Below, piece by piece: positions 1-8,382 of a stretch of 64,000 bases of DNA. The translations under genes and the position numbers were made by a program. This stretch comes from Sellimonas sp963559135. Its GTDB lineage: Bacteria > Bacillota > Clostridia > Lachnospirales > Lachnospiraceae. A model generated the notes under the pieces. It searched no databases. It was given only the letters and a program-made list of their open reading frames with translations, and was not told the origin of the DNA. Each line of letters starts with the position of its first letter. The stretch's first letter is position 1. The DNA is taken from NCBI GenBank assembly GCA_963559135.1, contig CAUWJP010000012.1, positions 1 to 64,000 of the forward strand, read 5' to 3'.

Positions 1-45
1 ACTCTGTGATGTTTTGTGCTGACAGTTATCAGCGGAACGTGTTAT

Positions 46-74
46 ATATTATCACCACTTCTTATAAATGTCAA
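46..74 (-). promoter_or_regulatory. Strong sigma-A type promoter directed out of the window
   Basis: Read on the minus strand, a perfect TTGACA (69-74) is followed after 17 bases by TAATAT (46-51). No gene begins between here and position 1, so the promoter must serve a gene to the left of the window. The T-rich stretch just upstream resembles that before the tRNA promoter near 15.55 kb, so a stable RNA gene is a reasonable guess, but that is inference. Confidence 0.6.
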
Positions 75-109
75 CTCTTTTTTCAACTTTTTTTATTTTA
101 TTTTTTCAT

Positions 110-217
110 GTTACTGTTCAGCCGAACTCACACGCAGTCTTGCACGTAGTGTGGAGCCGAAACGTGTCAGTGTGACGAGGACACATGCAGGCGACGATTC
201 GGGGAGCGAGCAGTAAC
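110..217. repeat. Structured inverted-repeat element closed by GTTACTG/CAGTAAC
   Basis: A 108-base GC-rich island in AT-rich surroundings. Its ends are a perfect 7-bp inverted repeat (GTTACTG at 110-116, CAGTAAC at 211-217), with a further CCGAA/TTCGG pairing inside (122-126 with 198-202). Two internal hairpins are visible: CTCACAC at 127-133 with GTGTGGAG at 149-156, and GTGTC at 164-168 with GACAC at 180-184. AGCCGAA occurs twice. The form suggests a small non-autonomous repeat or a structured RNA. It lies between a gene terminator and an outward promoter. A short open frame crossing it is not credible as a gene. Confidence 0.5.
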
Positions 218-251
218 TATTCCATAATATACCATATAAAACCCTGGAAAA

Positions 252-272
252 GGCCCCGCTGTCAGCGGAGCC
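252..272 (-). terminator. Intrinsic terminator of the cvpA-like operon, containing the stop codon
   Basis: On the minus strand a 9-bp GC-rich stem (252-260 with 264-272) with a 3-base loop is followed by TTTTCC. The TGA stop codon of the preceding gene (262-264) falls in the loop and first stem base, so translation ends inside the terminator hairpin. Confidence 0.6.
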
Positions 273-1026
273 CCATAAGAATCTTCAATATATAATTGTT
301 CTGGTACAGGAACCGAAGAAATGCATTTGCATTGATCTGTGCAAAGATCTCCTCCCCTGCCGGCGTCGTATACAGAAGAGTAAATACGAGGAATACAATC
401 CAGATGAATATCAGAGCCATCGCAAGTCCAAGGACTGCTCCGGCAGCCCGGTTGATTCCTCCTATGATCGGAAGCCAGGAAACTACATCCAGTATATAGG
501 TGATAATTTTCAGTACAACCGATATAACAAGAAAAAGCACGACCGCGGTCAGGATCTGAATGATCAGACGTGTGATTCCTTTTGCGATATAGTCTGCAAA
601 ACTGTCCGCCCCGATCATACTATAAATTTCTTTATTATTATTCTCCTGCAGATATTCTTTGAATATTTCCGGCACATCGGAATTCTCTATGATCTGTGCC
701 TGCTCCTGTCTCGATATTTCCGCACCGGCCAACTGCTCTGCCAGAGCTGACAAGTCAATGTCCGTCCCGTTCTCAATCCCGACCTGCTCTTCCAAGGCAT
801 CCGTCATATTTGTCATCAGAGCACTTTCAACTCGCTGTTCAATCCAATCATCTGCCGGGGTGTACTGAATTACGGCATCCGCCGCGTAGGGTGTAAGTAC
901 AATCACGAGAATCCAAGAGACTACTGCTGCAATCAGTGATACTGCGATACGCAGTGCCCCTTTGATATATCCCACAATGATTCCTATCGCCAGAATTCCT
1001 ATCGTTCCATATAATAACCAATTCAT
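262..1026 (-). CDS. CvpA family membrane protein
   Basis: This 254-residue protein has hydrophobic segments at about 2-21, 26-47, 153-176 and 194-218, with an acidic, amphipathic soluble stretch of about 100 residues between the second and third. The layout and the INRAAGAVLG motif before the last helix match the CvpA (colicin V production) family, integral membrane proteins whose exact role in Firmicutes is unclear. A good ribosome binding site (AGGAGA) precedes ATG. It lies 9 bases after the DUF5711-like gene, probably in one transcript, and ends in its own terminator. Family assignment is firm; function is not. Confidence 0.8.
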   Translation of the reverse strand: MNWLLYGTIGILAIGIIVGYIKGALRIAVSLIAAVVSWILVIVLTPYAADAVIQYTPADDWIEQRVESALMTNMTDALEEQVGIENGTDIDLSALAEQLAGAEISRQEQAQIIENSDVPEIFKEYLQENNNKEIYSMIGADSFADYIAKGITRLIIQILTAVVLFLVISVVLKIITYILDVVSWLPIIGGINRAAGAVLGLAMALIFIWIVFLVFTLLYTTPAGEEIFAQINANAFLRFLYQNNYILKILMGLR

Positions 1027-1035
1027 GTTGTTCTC

Positions 1036-2346
1036 CTATTTTGTCAGGCGTATTGTCTGGGTTCCTTTGTTACTCATTATCAGATACTTATTGATTCCTT
1101 TCAGGACAAAGACGTCTCTGATGTCTGCCCCCATGCTTCCTTCAAACCGGTGAATTCCGCCTTCTGTAAAAATACTGGCGTTTTCACCGTCAAACAGGAT
1201 CACCTGTCCATTATCAATCTTGATATTACTATAATCACCCTCGAATTCCTTTGATATAACCTCTTCTCCGTTATAATCGTAAAGCCTCAGCTCATATCCT
1301 GCCGAATCTGTATCTTTCAGGACAAATGCAAGGTATTCTTCATCGTAAGCGATGCTTCTGATTTCCTTTTTGATGTTAATCTTCGTACTTTCTTTAGGCT
1401 CGGATCCTCCATAAATTACAAAGCCACCGTCACCTACCGCAACCGATTTGTCATCGGAGGCAAAGAATACACTCGGCATAAGTTGATCCTCATAAGTACC
1501 GCTCCCGATTTCATAGTTTCCGTCTTCATGCTCTTTTCCCAAGTCATAATAAGCAAGCTGTGTATCCACCTGTCCATTTTGTATCATCAGATAGGATACC
1601 AGAAGTGTCGTGCCGTCAGGCGACAGTGCAATGTCAATTGGATATCCGCTTGTGGTAGATGCCACGCTGTACTCAATCAGGACGTTTCCCGATACATCAT
1701 AACACTGGATCATCGGCGTGCTTCCATTTTCAAGGATTACGGCCGTAACCCCCTGATCCGATACAGACATTTTCTCAATCGGAAGCGTCGTACGGATCTG
1801 CCCACGCAGGCCGTTCTCATCAAATACTGCAATATCATTGCCGCCCTGCTCTGCCACCGCGGCAGAAGTACCTCTGACTTTCATGACCGGCTTTTGAAAC
1901 TGAACACTTTCTGTCCAAAGTTCCTCCCCTTCCAGATCAAACAGGGAAATACCGTCCGTATCACAGCTTAATATATTCTCCCCATAACGTATATAAAAGC
2001 TGTTTCCCGATTCTGCTTCCTGTATCTGAGAAACGACTTCAATCCCCGTATAGGTCTGAAGCGTAATTGTCAGATAAGACACCGCCACCGCCGCTGTCAG
2101 TACTCCCACAACAATCCATCTTCGGATCGCTTTTTTTGTTCTGGTACTCATTGGCTTTCTCTTCTTTTTTACCGGAATCGTATCTTCCCGGCTCTTTGTT
2201 TCAATAGAAGGCTGTACCGTCCATGTCTCCACCCGGGGCTTTTCAACCTGCTTCCGGCTGATCCGGACAGCAGTTCCCTCCCCGAAAAGATCCGGGATAT
2301 CAGCCCTTGGGACCACATGGAACCCCTTTTGCTGCTTATCCTTCAT
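1036..2346 (-). CDS. DUF5711-like membrane-anchored beta-propeller protein
   Basis: A 436-residue protein with a basic cytoplasmic N-terminus, one transmembrane helix at about 76-97, and a long extracellular part made of repeating beta-strand units (for example FDLEGEELW, YDLGKEHEDG, YDYNGEEVI), which suggests a propeller fold. It resembles the Clostridia DUF5711 family from memory; no enzymatic motif is visible. It directly precedes the CvpA-like gene with 9 bases between, which suggests joint expression and perhaps a shared envelope function. The family name is a recollection rather than a search result. Confidence 0.65.
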   Translation of the reverse strand: MKDKQQKGFHVVPRADIPDLFGEGTAVRISRKQVEKPRVETWTVQPSIETKSREDTIPVKKKRKPMSTRTKKAIRRWIVVGVLTAAVAVSYLTITLQTYTGIEVVSQIQEAESGNSFYIRYGENILSCDTDGISLFDLEGEELWTESVQFQKPVMKVRGTSAAVAEQGGNDIAVFDENGLRGQIRTTLPIEKMSVSDQGVTAVILENGSTPMIQCYDVSGNVLIEYSVASTTSGYPIDIALSPDGTTLLVSYLMIQNGQVDTQLAYYDLGKEHEDGNYEIGSGTYEDQLMPSVFFASDDKSVAVGDGGFVIYGGSEPKESTKINIKKEIRSIAYDEEYLAFVLKDTDSAGYELRLYDYNGEEVISKEFEGDYSNIKIDNGQVILFDGENASIFTEGGIHRFEGSMGADIRDVFVLKGINKYLIMSNKGTQTIRLTK

Positions 2347-2410
2347 ATTGCTTTCCCCTTTGTATTTTATTTATACTGTTCTATTTCTGATTATCATAAC
2401 ATAATTTTTC

Positions 2411-3463
2411 TTATGGCAACAGTAATTTTTGCCCAATGTAAATGAAATCCCCATCCGTAAGACCGTTCATCCTCGCAATTGCATCTATATAAGAAGTATC
2501 CCCATATATCTTCCGGCTGATAGTTGCAAGAGTATCTCCGTGCTGTACCACATAATACTCTTCCCCTCCGGATGTCTCCTGGGACTGCACTTCTTGTGTA
2601 TTCTCGTTGCTACCTTGTGCTTCAGTTCCTTCCTCAACCTCTGTTGTCACTTTTCCTTCGGATGCCTGAGCCTCTTCTTCGCTTTCCGCTTTTTCTACGG
2701 TTTTGGTGATCTGATCAAGGGATGTCTGGACTGCCTTGATCTTATCATAATTATTTACCATTGTCACGCCGATGATCAGAATGACAAGAAGAAGAAATGT
2801 ACTCGCAGCATAGAGGAAACGGTTGTTTTGCTTCTGGTCTGCCTTTTCAAGCTTTGCTTTTACGATAGTGCGAAAATCCTTCGCAGCTCGATCCGCAATA
2901 GATTCACTGGGAGTAATCCTGTTCTCCTTTCTGGATGAAATCATATAATTCTGCATCTCCGGATTTTTTTCATAATAGATATAATGTCCATTGATTTCCA
3001 TCAGTTCTTCATATTTATAGGCATAAAACTTTTCTTCCCTGTCTTTTGGGTCTTTCATGATAAAGATTGTATTCTCTTCACCAAAATACGTTTTATGTAT
3101 CTTTTCCAGCTCTTCATCCGTACCCGGCTTTCTGGACGGATCAATCAGGAACCACCCTACCAGAGACTGGTTGCCGAAATATTCCTTACAGTCTTTCATC
3201 CCCGTCTCCACGGCAGCGTCTGTGAGATTCAACTGATTTTCATTCTTTACAATCTCCGATATTCTGACGGCACCTGATATATACACACAGTCCTGCCCTT
3301 CTACCTGTCCTTTTTCTCCAATCAAAAAAGCCCCTTTCGGCTCTTCATCCGTTTTATCGCAAAGTTGGTTTAAGAATGTATCCACATAGTCTTCCACGTA
3401 AATCTTGGGACTGTCACATACATTTCCTATCTGACGTACATTTTTCGGAAATTGTTTTTCCAT
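2411..3463 (-). CDS. Single-pass membrane protein with C-terminal LysM domain
   Basis: 350 residues in three parts. Residues 1-200 form a soluble cytoplasmic domain with a VGWFLIDPS motif that recalls the MPN/JAB fold but lacks its metal-binding HxH...D. One transmembrane helix lies at about 215-237. An acidic low-complexity linker (about 255-302) leads to a LysM domain at 303-349 (VVQHGDTLATISRKIYG). LysM binds peptidoglycan, so the protein probably links the cytoplasm to the wall. It is followed by the DUF5711-like and CvpA-like genes on the same strand with a short gap. The LysM and topology calls are secure; the N-terminal fold is inference. Confidence 0.8.
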   Translation of the reverse strand: MEKQFPKNVRQIGNVCDSPKIYVEDYVDTFLNQLCDKTDEEPKGAFLIGEKGQVEGQDCVYISGAVRISEIVKNENQLNLTDAAVETGMKDCKEYFGNQSLVGWFLIDPSRKPGTDEELEKIHKTYFGEENTIFIMKDPKDREEKFYAYKYEELMEINGHYIYYEKNPEMQNYMISSRKENRITPSESIADRAAKDFRTIVKAKLEKADQKQNNRFLYAASTFLLLVILIIGVTMVNNYDKIKAVQTSLDQITKTVEKAESEEEAQASEGKVTTEVEEGTEAQGSNENTQEVQSQETSGGEEYYVVQHGDTLATISRKIYGDTSYIDAIARMNGLTDGDFIYIGQKLLLP

Positions 3464-3556
3464 ATATTCTCACCTCATATTCATATTTTTTCTCATCATA
3501 TCATAGAGGTAACGCTGATTTTATCGCTTTATGTCAGTGGTTTCCAAGAAAAATAC

Positions 3557-3591
3557 GACACTTCCGGCAAAAAAAACGGAAGACTCGTGTC
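3557..3591 (-). terminator. Hairpin downstream of the darA-type gene
   Basis: GACAC and CTTCCG on one side (3557-3566) pair with CGGAAG and GTGTC (3577-3591), with a small internal loop. T-rich tracts lie on both sides, so it may work in either direction. It sits between the c-di-AMP receptor gene and the LysM gene and probably ends the former's transcript. Confidence 0.5.
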
Positions 3592-3681
3592 TTTTTGCAC
3601 AAGCCTTCCATTATTTTTCATGTATTTTGTTTTCCCAGGGCATGTTTTGTCAACTTTGCTCCTCTCTTTTACTCCAGCCGG

Positions 3682-4017
3682 TCAGATTCTCTTGAACTGC
3701 TCCACATCCAGCACGAATACTGTGGCACCGCCGACCTCAACAGTGATCGGGATATAGGAATAACTGATCATGGACAGATCCCCCTGTGGATATGGTGTCG
3801 TTACTTCCACCTGTTTTCTCTTTGCACACTCTTCCTGAAGAATTTCAAAAACTTCTTCCACCTGGTCATCCTCCACGCCAAGCATCAAGGTCGTATTTCC
3901 CCGCCGCAGGAATCCTCCGGTACTGGATAATCTTGTGACACGGAATTTCTTTTCATTCAGATGCCTGACAGCTTTATTCGTATCATCATCATGCACAACC
4001 GCAAAAATCAACTTCAT
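3682..4017 (-). CDS. darA: Cyclic di-AMP receptor, DarA/PstA (YaaQ) family
   Basis: At 111 residues it has the length of the P-II-like YaaQ/DarA/PstA proteins, trimeric cytoplasmic receptors for cyclic di-AMP. The start MKLIFAVVHDDD, the RLSSTGGFLRRGNTTLM segment and the GVEDDQVEEVFEIL helix are characteristic. The ribosome binding site is AAGGGG before ATG. A TATAAT-like -10 lies upstream at 4050-4055. The gene is divergent from the superoxide dismutase gene. The target protein of this receptor is not known in most Firmicutes, so only ligand binding is proposed. Confidence 0.9.
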   Translation of the reverse strand: MKLIFAVVHDDDTNKAVRHLNEKKFRVTRLSSTGGFLRRGNTTLMLGVEDDQVEEVFEILQEECAKRKQVEVTTPYPQGDLSMISYSYIPITVEVGGATVFVLDVEQFKRI

Positions 4018-4178
4018 AAGGATTTCCCCTTTCGTTTTTATTTAACAGAATTATACCATAATAATACGAAAATTACACATAAATTTGCAAATACAAAAGA
4101 AAAACCAGATAAATTTTGTCATTTCTTTTCTGCCACCTGCTTATATTGTCATTAGAACTTCAAAGGAGGTATCATACC

Positions 4179-4796
4179 TTGATTACAGAAATGACCTGGC
4201 CTTTTCATCTTCCGCCGCTTTCCTATCCATACGATGCACTGGAACCTTTTATCGACCGGGAAACCATGCGCCTGCATCATGACAAGCATTTTCAGACTTA
4301 TATCGATAATCTCAATGCCGCTCTTAAAAATACCCCCGAGTACCATTCCTGGACACTAACGAAGCTCCTTACCGATCTGGAACAGATTCCTGAGCCTCTC
4401 AGAACCTCCGTCCGTAACAATGGAGGCGGTACCTACAGCCACGACCTCTACTTTGACCTCCTGGCCCCTCCGGGACAGGAAATTGCCACAGACATCCTGG
4501 ACTACTATGACTCCAGCCGGCAGTTCTTTGCTGACATGAAAGCGGCCGGCCTCGGACAGTTTGGCTCGGGCTATGCGTGGCTGGTTATCGCTCCGGATGG
4601 TTCTTTACAGATCATGGCCCTCCCAAACCAGGATAATCCGCTCACACTGGGCTTCTATCCGCTTCTTGCAATGGATGTCTGGGAGCATGCCTACTATCTG
4701 AAATATCACAATCTACGAGGCAGCTACATTGACAACTGGTTCCATGTCATCAACTGGGAAGCCGTTTTCAACCGGCTGTTTTCCTTCCATTTCTAA
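4179..4796 (+). CDS. sodA: Superoxide dismutase, Fe/Mn family
   Basis: The 205-residue product matches the Fe/Mn superoxide dismutases, which convert superoxide to oxygen and hydrogen peroxide in the cytoplasm. Metal ligands are visible: a His in RLHHDKHFQTY, the His of TYSHDLYF, and Asp and His of MDVWEHAYYLKY. The NQDNPL and INWEAV motifs are also present. The second-ligand region departs from the usual GGHxNHxxFW, reading GGGTYSHDLYF. I chose the TTG at 4179 because AAAGGAGG ends 9 bases before it; the next ATG (4191) is 21 bases away. It may help a strict anaerobe survive oxygen exposure. Confidence 0.85.
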   Translation: MITEMTWPFHLPPLSYPYDALEPFIDRETMRLHHDKHFQTYIDNLNAALKNTPEYHSWTLTKLLTDLEQIPEPLRTSVRNNGGGTYSHDLYFDLLAPPGQEIATDILDYYDSSRQFFADMKAAGLGQFGSGYAWLVIAPDGSLQIMALPNQDNPLTLGFYPLLAMDVWEHAYYLKYHNLRGSYIDNWFHVINWEAVFNRLFSFHF

Positions 4797-4873
4797 AAAA
4801 TCACAGTTTTTTCAAGAAGTGATTACGATTCCTTCACATAATTGTTACAAAATTATGATGGAAGTGATACTTT

Positions 4874-6517
4874 TTGAAGGCAAAACCAAGATTATTATCT
4901 ACATGTCTTTGTATTCTTTTAAGTGGCTGCATGTTGACCGCCTGCTCCAGTTCTTCCGGAACAGCCGAGGAAACATCAGCCGCTTCTGATACTTCTGAAG
5001 CCGAAATTAAAAACGAAGGAGTCCTGACACTGGATTCCGAAGACGATATCGACACAGTATATACGCTGGACTATCAGAACACGATTTCTGAAAAGATCGA
5101 AGAACAGAAGTCCAGTCAGGAGTATACGATCGATGATCCCCTGATTATTGCAGACCCATACGGCACAAACACGACCGGACTTTATGTTTACTTCACAACA
5201 GACACAGCAACGGAGCTTTCATACACCGTATCTGCTGATGGGTATGAAGATTTCACCCAGACAGTTTCCGGCGGATACACTACGGAGCATGAGCATCAGC
5301 TTGTCGGAATGATCGCCGGGGAAACCAACACCATCACAATGACATTAACAGACGAAAGCGGCAATGAGACCGACATTTTTACTTTGGAGTATACCGCGCC
5401 GGAACTTCTCGGCGATGAAGAAAACGGGCAGCTTGAAGTCACATCCGGCGACAATTCGGAGGCGCTGTCCGACGGGTTCTATACCATGCTTGGAAACCGG
5501 ACCGAAGAGGATAATGAACAGGTGGACTTCATCCTGATCTACGACAATAACGGTACATTAAGAAGTGAAATTCCGATCCGAAGTTACCGGAGCTGCCGTC
5601 TACTTTTTGACGGTGCTACCATGTATTACAGTACATCCGCAGACCAGATTGCCGCACTTGACAATACCGGTCAGATCACAGCACTTTACGATACAGGAGA
5701 TTACAATCTGCACCACGATTATATTTTTGGCAGTGACAATGATTTCCTTGTTCTGGCCACAGATACGACTTCCAACACAGAGGAAGACCGGATTATCAGC
5801 ATCGACCGGGAAAGCGGCGAGGTCACAGAACTGATCGATCTTGCTGATCTGTTTGCTGATTATTTCAATTCTCTCGAAAACGACGAAGAAGACTTTGACT
5901 GGATGCATATCAACTCTCTCTGCCTCGTGGGAGAAGATTCCCTGATTCTCAGTTCCAGGGAGACATCCAGTATCATCAAGATCAATGATATTTACAGCGA
6001 TCCTTCCGTAGAGTACCTCATCAGCTCAGACGAGTTCTGGGATGGTACCGGATACGAAAATCTGCTTCTTAAGCAGATTGGAGACTTTACGCTTCAGGCA
6101 GGACAACACTGTGTAACTTACGAGACTTCCGACGAGTTATCTGACGGCCAGTACTATCTGACAATGTACAATAACAACAATGCTACGATCAGCACTCGTG
6201 ACTACGACTATGACAGCGACGAAAACTACGATGGTACTTATTCCGGAGCCGAAGGAGATGAGTCTTTTTATTATAAATATCTTGTCGATGAAAATGCCAG
6301 AACCTTTACGCTGGTGGACAGCGTCCCTGTCACTTACTCCGGCTATGTCAGCTCCGTACAGCAGCTTGGGGACAATCTTCTGACAGACAGCGGAAGTGCC
6401 TTCGAGGCGAGCGAATTCGATAAGGACCACAATCTGATCCAGACGTTAACCGGTGCCGGTGCAACCTGGTGGTACCGTGTTTTCAAATACGACTACAGCG
6501 GCTACTGGTTCGCATAA
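4874..6517 (+). CDS. Arylsulfate sulfotransferase-like lipoprotein
   Basis: The 547-residue product begins with a lipoprotein signal peptide ending in LTAC (Cys about 24), so it is anchored outside the membrane. An N-terminal beta domain (about 60-175) is followed by a propeller region. Residues expected for bacterial arylsulfate sulfotransferases can be seen: His about 280 in NLHHD, His about 344 in DWMHIN, Arg about 362 in SSRETSS, and His about 412 in GQHCVTY. Such enzymes move sulfate between phenolic compounds without PAPS. The start is TTG with GGAAGTG before it. The gene is monocistronic and ends at a strong terminator. No dsbA/dsbL partner is nearby. Confidence 0.8.
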   Translation: MKAKPRLLSTCLCILLSGCMLTACSSSSGTAEETSAASDTSEAEIKNEGVLTLDSEDDIDTVYTLDYQNTISEKIEEQKSSQEYTIDDPLIIADPYGTNTTGLYVYFTTDTATELSYTVSADGYEDFTQTVSGGYTTEHEHQLVGMIAGETNTITMTLTDESGNETDIFTLEYTAPELLGDEENGQLEVTSGDNSEALSDGFYTMLGNRTEEDNEQVDFILIYDNNGTLRSEIPIRSYRSCRLLFDGATMYYSTSADQIAALDNTGQITALYDTGDYNLHHDYIFGSDNDFLVLATDTTSNTEEDRIISIDRESGEVTELIDLADLFADYFNSLENDEEDFDWMHINSLCLVGEDSLILSSRETSSIIKINDIYSDPSVEYLISSDEFWDGTGYENLLLKQIGDFTLQAGQHCVTYETSDELSDGQYYLTMYNNNNATISTRDYDYDSDENYDGTYSGAEGDESFYYKYLVDENARTFTLVDSVPVTYSGYVSSVQQLGDNLLTDSGSAFEASEFDKDHNLIQTLTGAGATWWYRVFKYDYSGYWFA

Positions 6518-6540
6518 ATTCTGTGGAAACGACATCAAAA

Positions 6541-6570
6541 ATAGCTCTCCCACAAATGCGGGAGAGCTAT
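6541..6570. terminator. Bidirectional intrinsic terminator
   Basis: A perfect 11-bp stem (6541-6551 with 6560-6570) with an 8-base loop is followed by TTTTATTTT on the plus strand and by a T-run on the minus strand. It separates the convergent sulfotransferase and transketolase genes and can serve both. Confidence 0.9.
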
Positions 6571-6580
6571 TTTATTTTCT

Positions 6581-7525
6581 CTATTTCTCTACGAACGCTT
6601 TTACTTTCTTATAGATGCTTTCGCCATCCAGTTCGTATTTTTTGATCAGTTCTACTGCCGGTCCGGATTCTCCGAAGACGTCGTTGACGCCAATCTTCAT
6701 AACTTTAGCACATGCTGTCTCAGCTACCACGTCACAGACAGCGCTTCCAAGTCCACCAATAACAGAATGTTCTTCTACTGTCACGATCTTTCCGGTCTTT
6801 TCAGCCGCTTTTAAAACTGCTTCCTTATCCAGTGGCTTGATCGTGTGCATATTGATGACTTCCGCCTGGATTCCATCTTCCGCAAGCTTTTCTGCTGCCA
6901 CCAGAGCCTCATTCACTTCAAGTCCTGCTGCAATGATTGCCACGTCGCTTCCTTCACGCAAAGTAATGGCTTTTCCAAGCTCAAATTTATAGTCCGGATT
7001 ATCATTGATTACCGGCACTGCCAGACGTCCAAAACGCAGATAAACCGGTCCTTCATGCTCATATGCTGCTTTTACAGCCGCCTTTGCTTCCACATCATCA
7101 GAAGGCACGATCACAGTCATTCCCGGAATCGTTCTCATCAGAGCGATATCCTCGTTGCACTGATGAGTTGCACCGTCTTCTCCTACGGAGATACCTGCAT
7201 GTGTAGCACCGATTTTCACATTGAGCTTCGGATATCCGATCGAGTTTCTCACCTGTTCAAACGCACGTCCTGCCGCAAACATTGCAAAGGAACTTGCAAA
7301 CGGAACTTTTCCTGTTGCCGCAATACCTGCTGCAACTCCCATCATATTTCCCTCTGCGATCCCACAGTCAATGTGACGCTCCGGAAATGCCTTTTTAAAA
7401 GTTCCTGTTTTTGTCGCACCAGCAAGGTCCGCATCCAGTACGATCACGTCGTCATGCTCTTTTCCCAGTTCTACCAAAGCATTACCGTAGCTTTCTCGTG
7501 TTGCGATTTTTTTTACTTCTGACAT
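6581..7525 (-). CDS. Transketolase, C-terminal subunit
   Basis: At 314 residues it carries the pyrimidine-binding and C-terminal domains of transketolase (DLAGATKTGTFKKAFPERHIDCGIAEGNMMG; HAGISVGEDGATHQ; VEEHSVIGGLGSAV). These domains occur as a separate protein in many Clostridia and Archaea. With the N-terminal subunit it makes a TPP-dependent enzyme of the non-oxidative pentose phosphate pathway, exchanging two-carbon units between sugar phosphates. Its start overlaps the end of the N-terminal subunit gene by 13 bases, which implies translational coupling. It is the last gene of the transaldolase-transketolase group. Confidence 0.92.
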   Translation of the reverse strand: MSEVKKIATRESYGNALVELGKEHDDVIVLDADLAGATKTGTFKKAFPERHIDCGIAEGNMMGVAAGIAATGKVPFASSFAMFAAGRAFEQVRNSIGYPKLNVKIGATHAGISVGEDGATHQCNEDIALMRTIPGMTVIVPSDDVEAKAAVKAAYEHEGPVYLRFGRLAVPVINDNPDYKFELGKAITLREGSDVAIIAAGLEVNEALVAAEKLAEDGIQAEVINMHTIKPLDKEAVLKAAEKTGKIVTVEEHSVIGGLGSAVCDVVAETACAKVMKIGVNDVFGESGPAVELIKKYELDGESIYKKVKAFVEK

Positions 7526-8349
7526 AATGCTTCACCTGCTTTCTCTAATTCTTCCATTGCGACTTTGTACTGTTCCTCATTCGGAGCGGTTCCATGCCAG
7601 GATACCTGATTCTCCATGTAGGAAACTCCTTTTCCTTTGACTGTCTTTGCAATAATTGCTGTCGGCATGCCTTTTGTCTCTCTTGCTTCTTTGAATGCTG
7701 CTCTTAACGCATCGAAATCATGCCCGTCCACATTGATGACATGGAAATTAAACGCTTCAAATTTCTTATCGATCGGATATGGAGAGTTGACTTCCTCAAT
7801 GGTTCCATCGATCTGAAGATTGTTATTGTCTACAATTACAACGAGATTATCAAGCTTTCTGTGGCCTGCAAGCATAGATGCCTCCCAAACCTGTCCTTCC
7901 TGAATCTCACCATCTCCAACCAGTGTGTATACACGATAGTCATCTCCGGATAATTTCGCGGAAACTGCCATTCCAACTGCCGCGGAGATTCCCTGTCCGA
8001 GTGATCCGCTTGACATGTCCACACCTGGAATATGTTTCATATCCGGATGTCCCTGCAAGTAGGAACCCACATGGCGGAATGTTTCCAGATCTTTTACCGG
8101 GAAAAATCCTCTGTGTGCAAGAGCGGAATAGTATCCCGGTGATGTATGTCCTTTAGAAACCACGAGACGGTCTCTGTCCGCCTTCTTCGGATTCTCAGGA
8201 TCGACGTTCATCTCTTCAAAATAAAGATATGTATAAATATCTGCCGCAGATAAAGATCCGCCCGGATGTCCGGATTTTGCATTATAAACCGCAGTGATAA
8301 TGCCTTTACGGACTTCATTGGCAGTTTTCTGTAATTCTAAATTGTCCAT
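7513..8349 (-). CDS. Transketolase, N-terminal (TPP-binding) subunit
   Basis: 278 residues, equal to the pyrophosphate-binding domain of transketolase. Visible motifs are NAKSGHPGGSLSAADI, the GDGEIQEGQVWEA TPP/Mg motif with the downstream NNN, and HGTAPNEEQ. It pairs with the adjacent C-terminal subunit to form the active enzyme. The gene lies between the transaldolase (33 bases upstream) and the C-terminal subunit (overlapping), so all three are almost certainly one operon. The split is normal for this family and not a frameshift, since both halves have complete domain ends. Confidence 0.92.
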   Translation of the reverse strand: MDNLELQKTANEVRKGIITAVYNAKSGHPGGSLSAADIYTYLYFEEMNVDPENPKKADRDRLVVSKGHTSPGYYSALAHRGFFPVKDLETFRHVGSYLQGHPDMKHIPGVDMSSGSLGQGISAAVGMAVSAKLSGDDYRVYTLVGDGEIQEGQVWEASMLAGHRKLDNLVVIVDNNNLQIDGTIEEVNSPYPIDKKFEAFNFHVINVDGHDFDALRAAFKEARETKGMPTAIIAKTVKGKGVSYMENQVSWHGTAPNEEQYKVAMEELEKAGEALCQK

Positions 8350-8382
8350 GACAATGCCTCCTGTCTTCTTTCCTCCGGAGAA

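Noticed and set aside
16..216. 66-codon open frame crossing the inverted-repeat element
   Set aside because: It runs through promoter and hairpin sequence, has no ribosome binding site and an unlikely composition.
6581..8349. Transketolase broken in two by a frameshift
   Set aside because: Both halves have full domain ends, and the two-gene form is normal for this enzyme in Clostridia.
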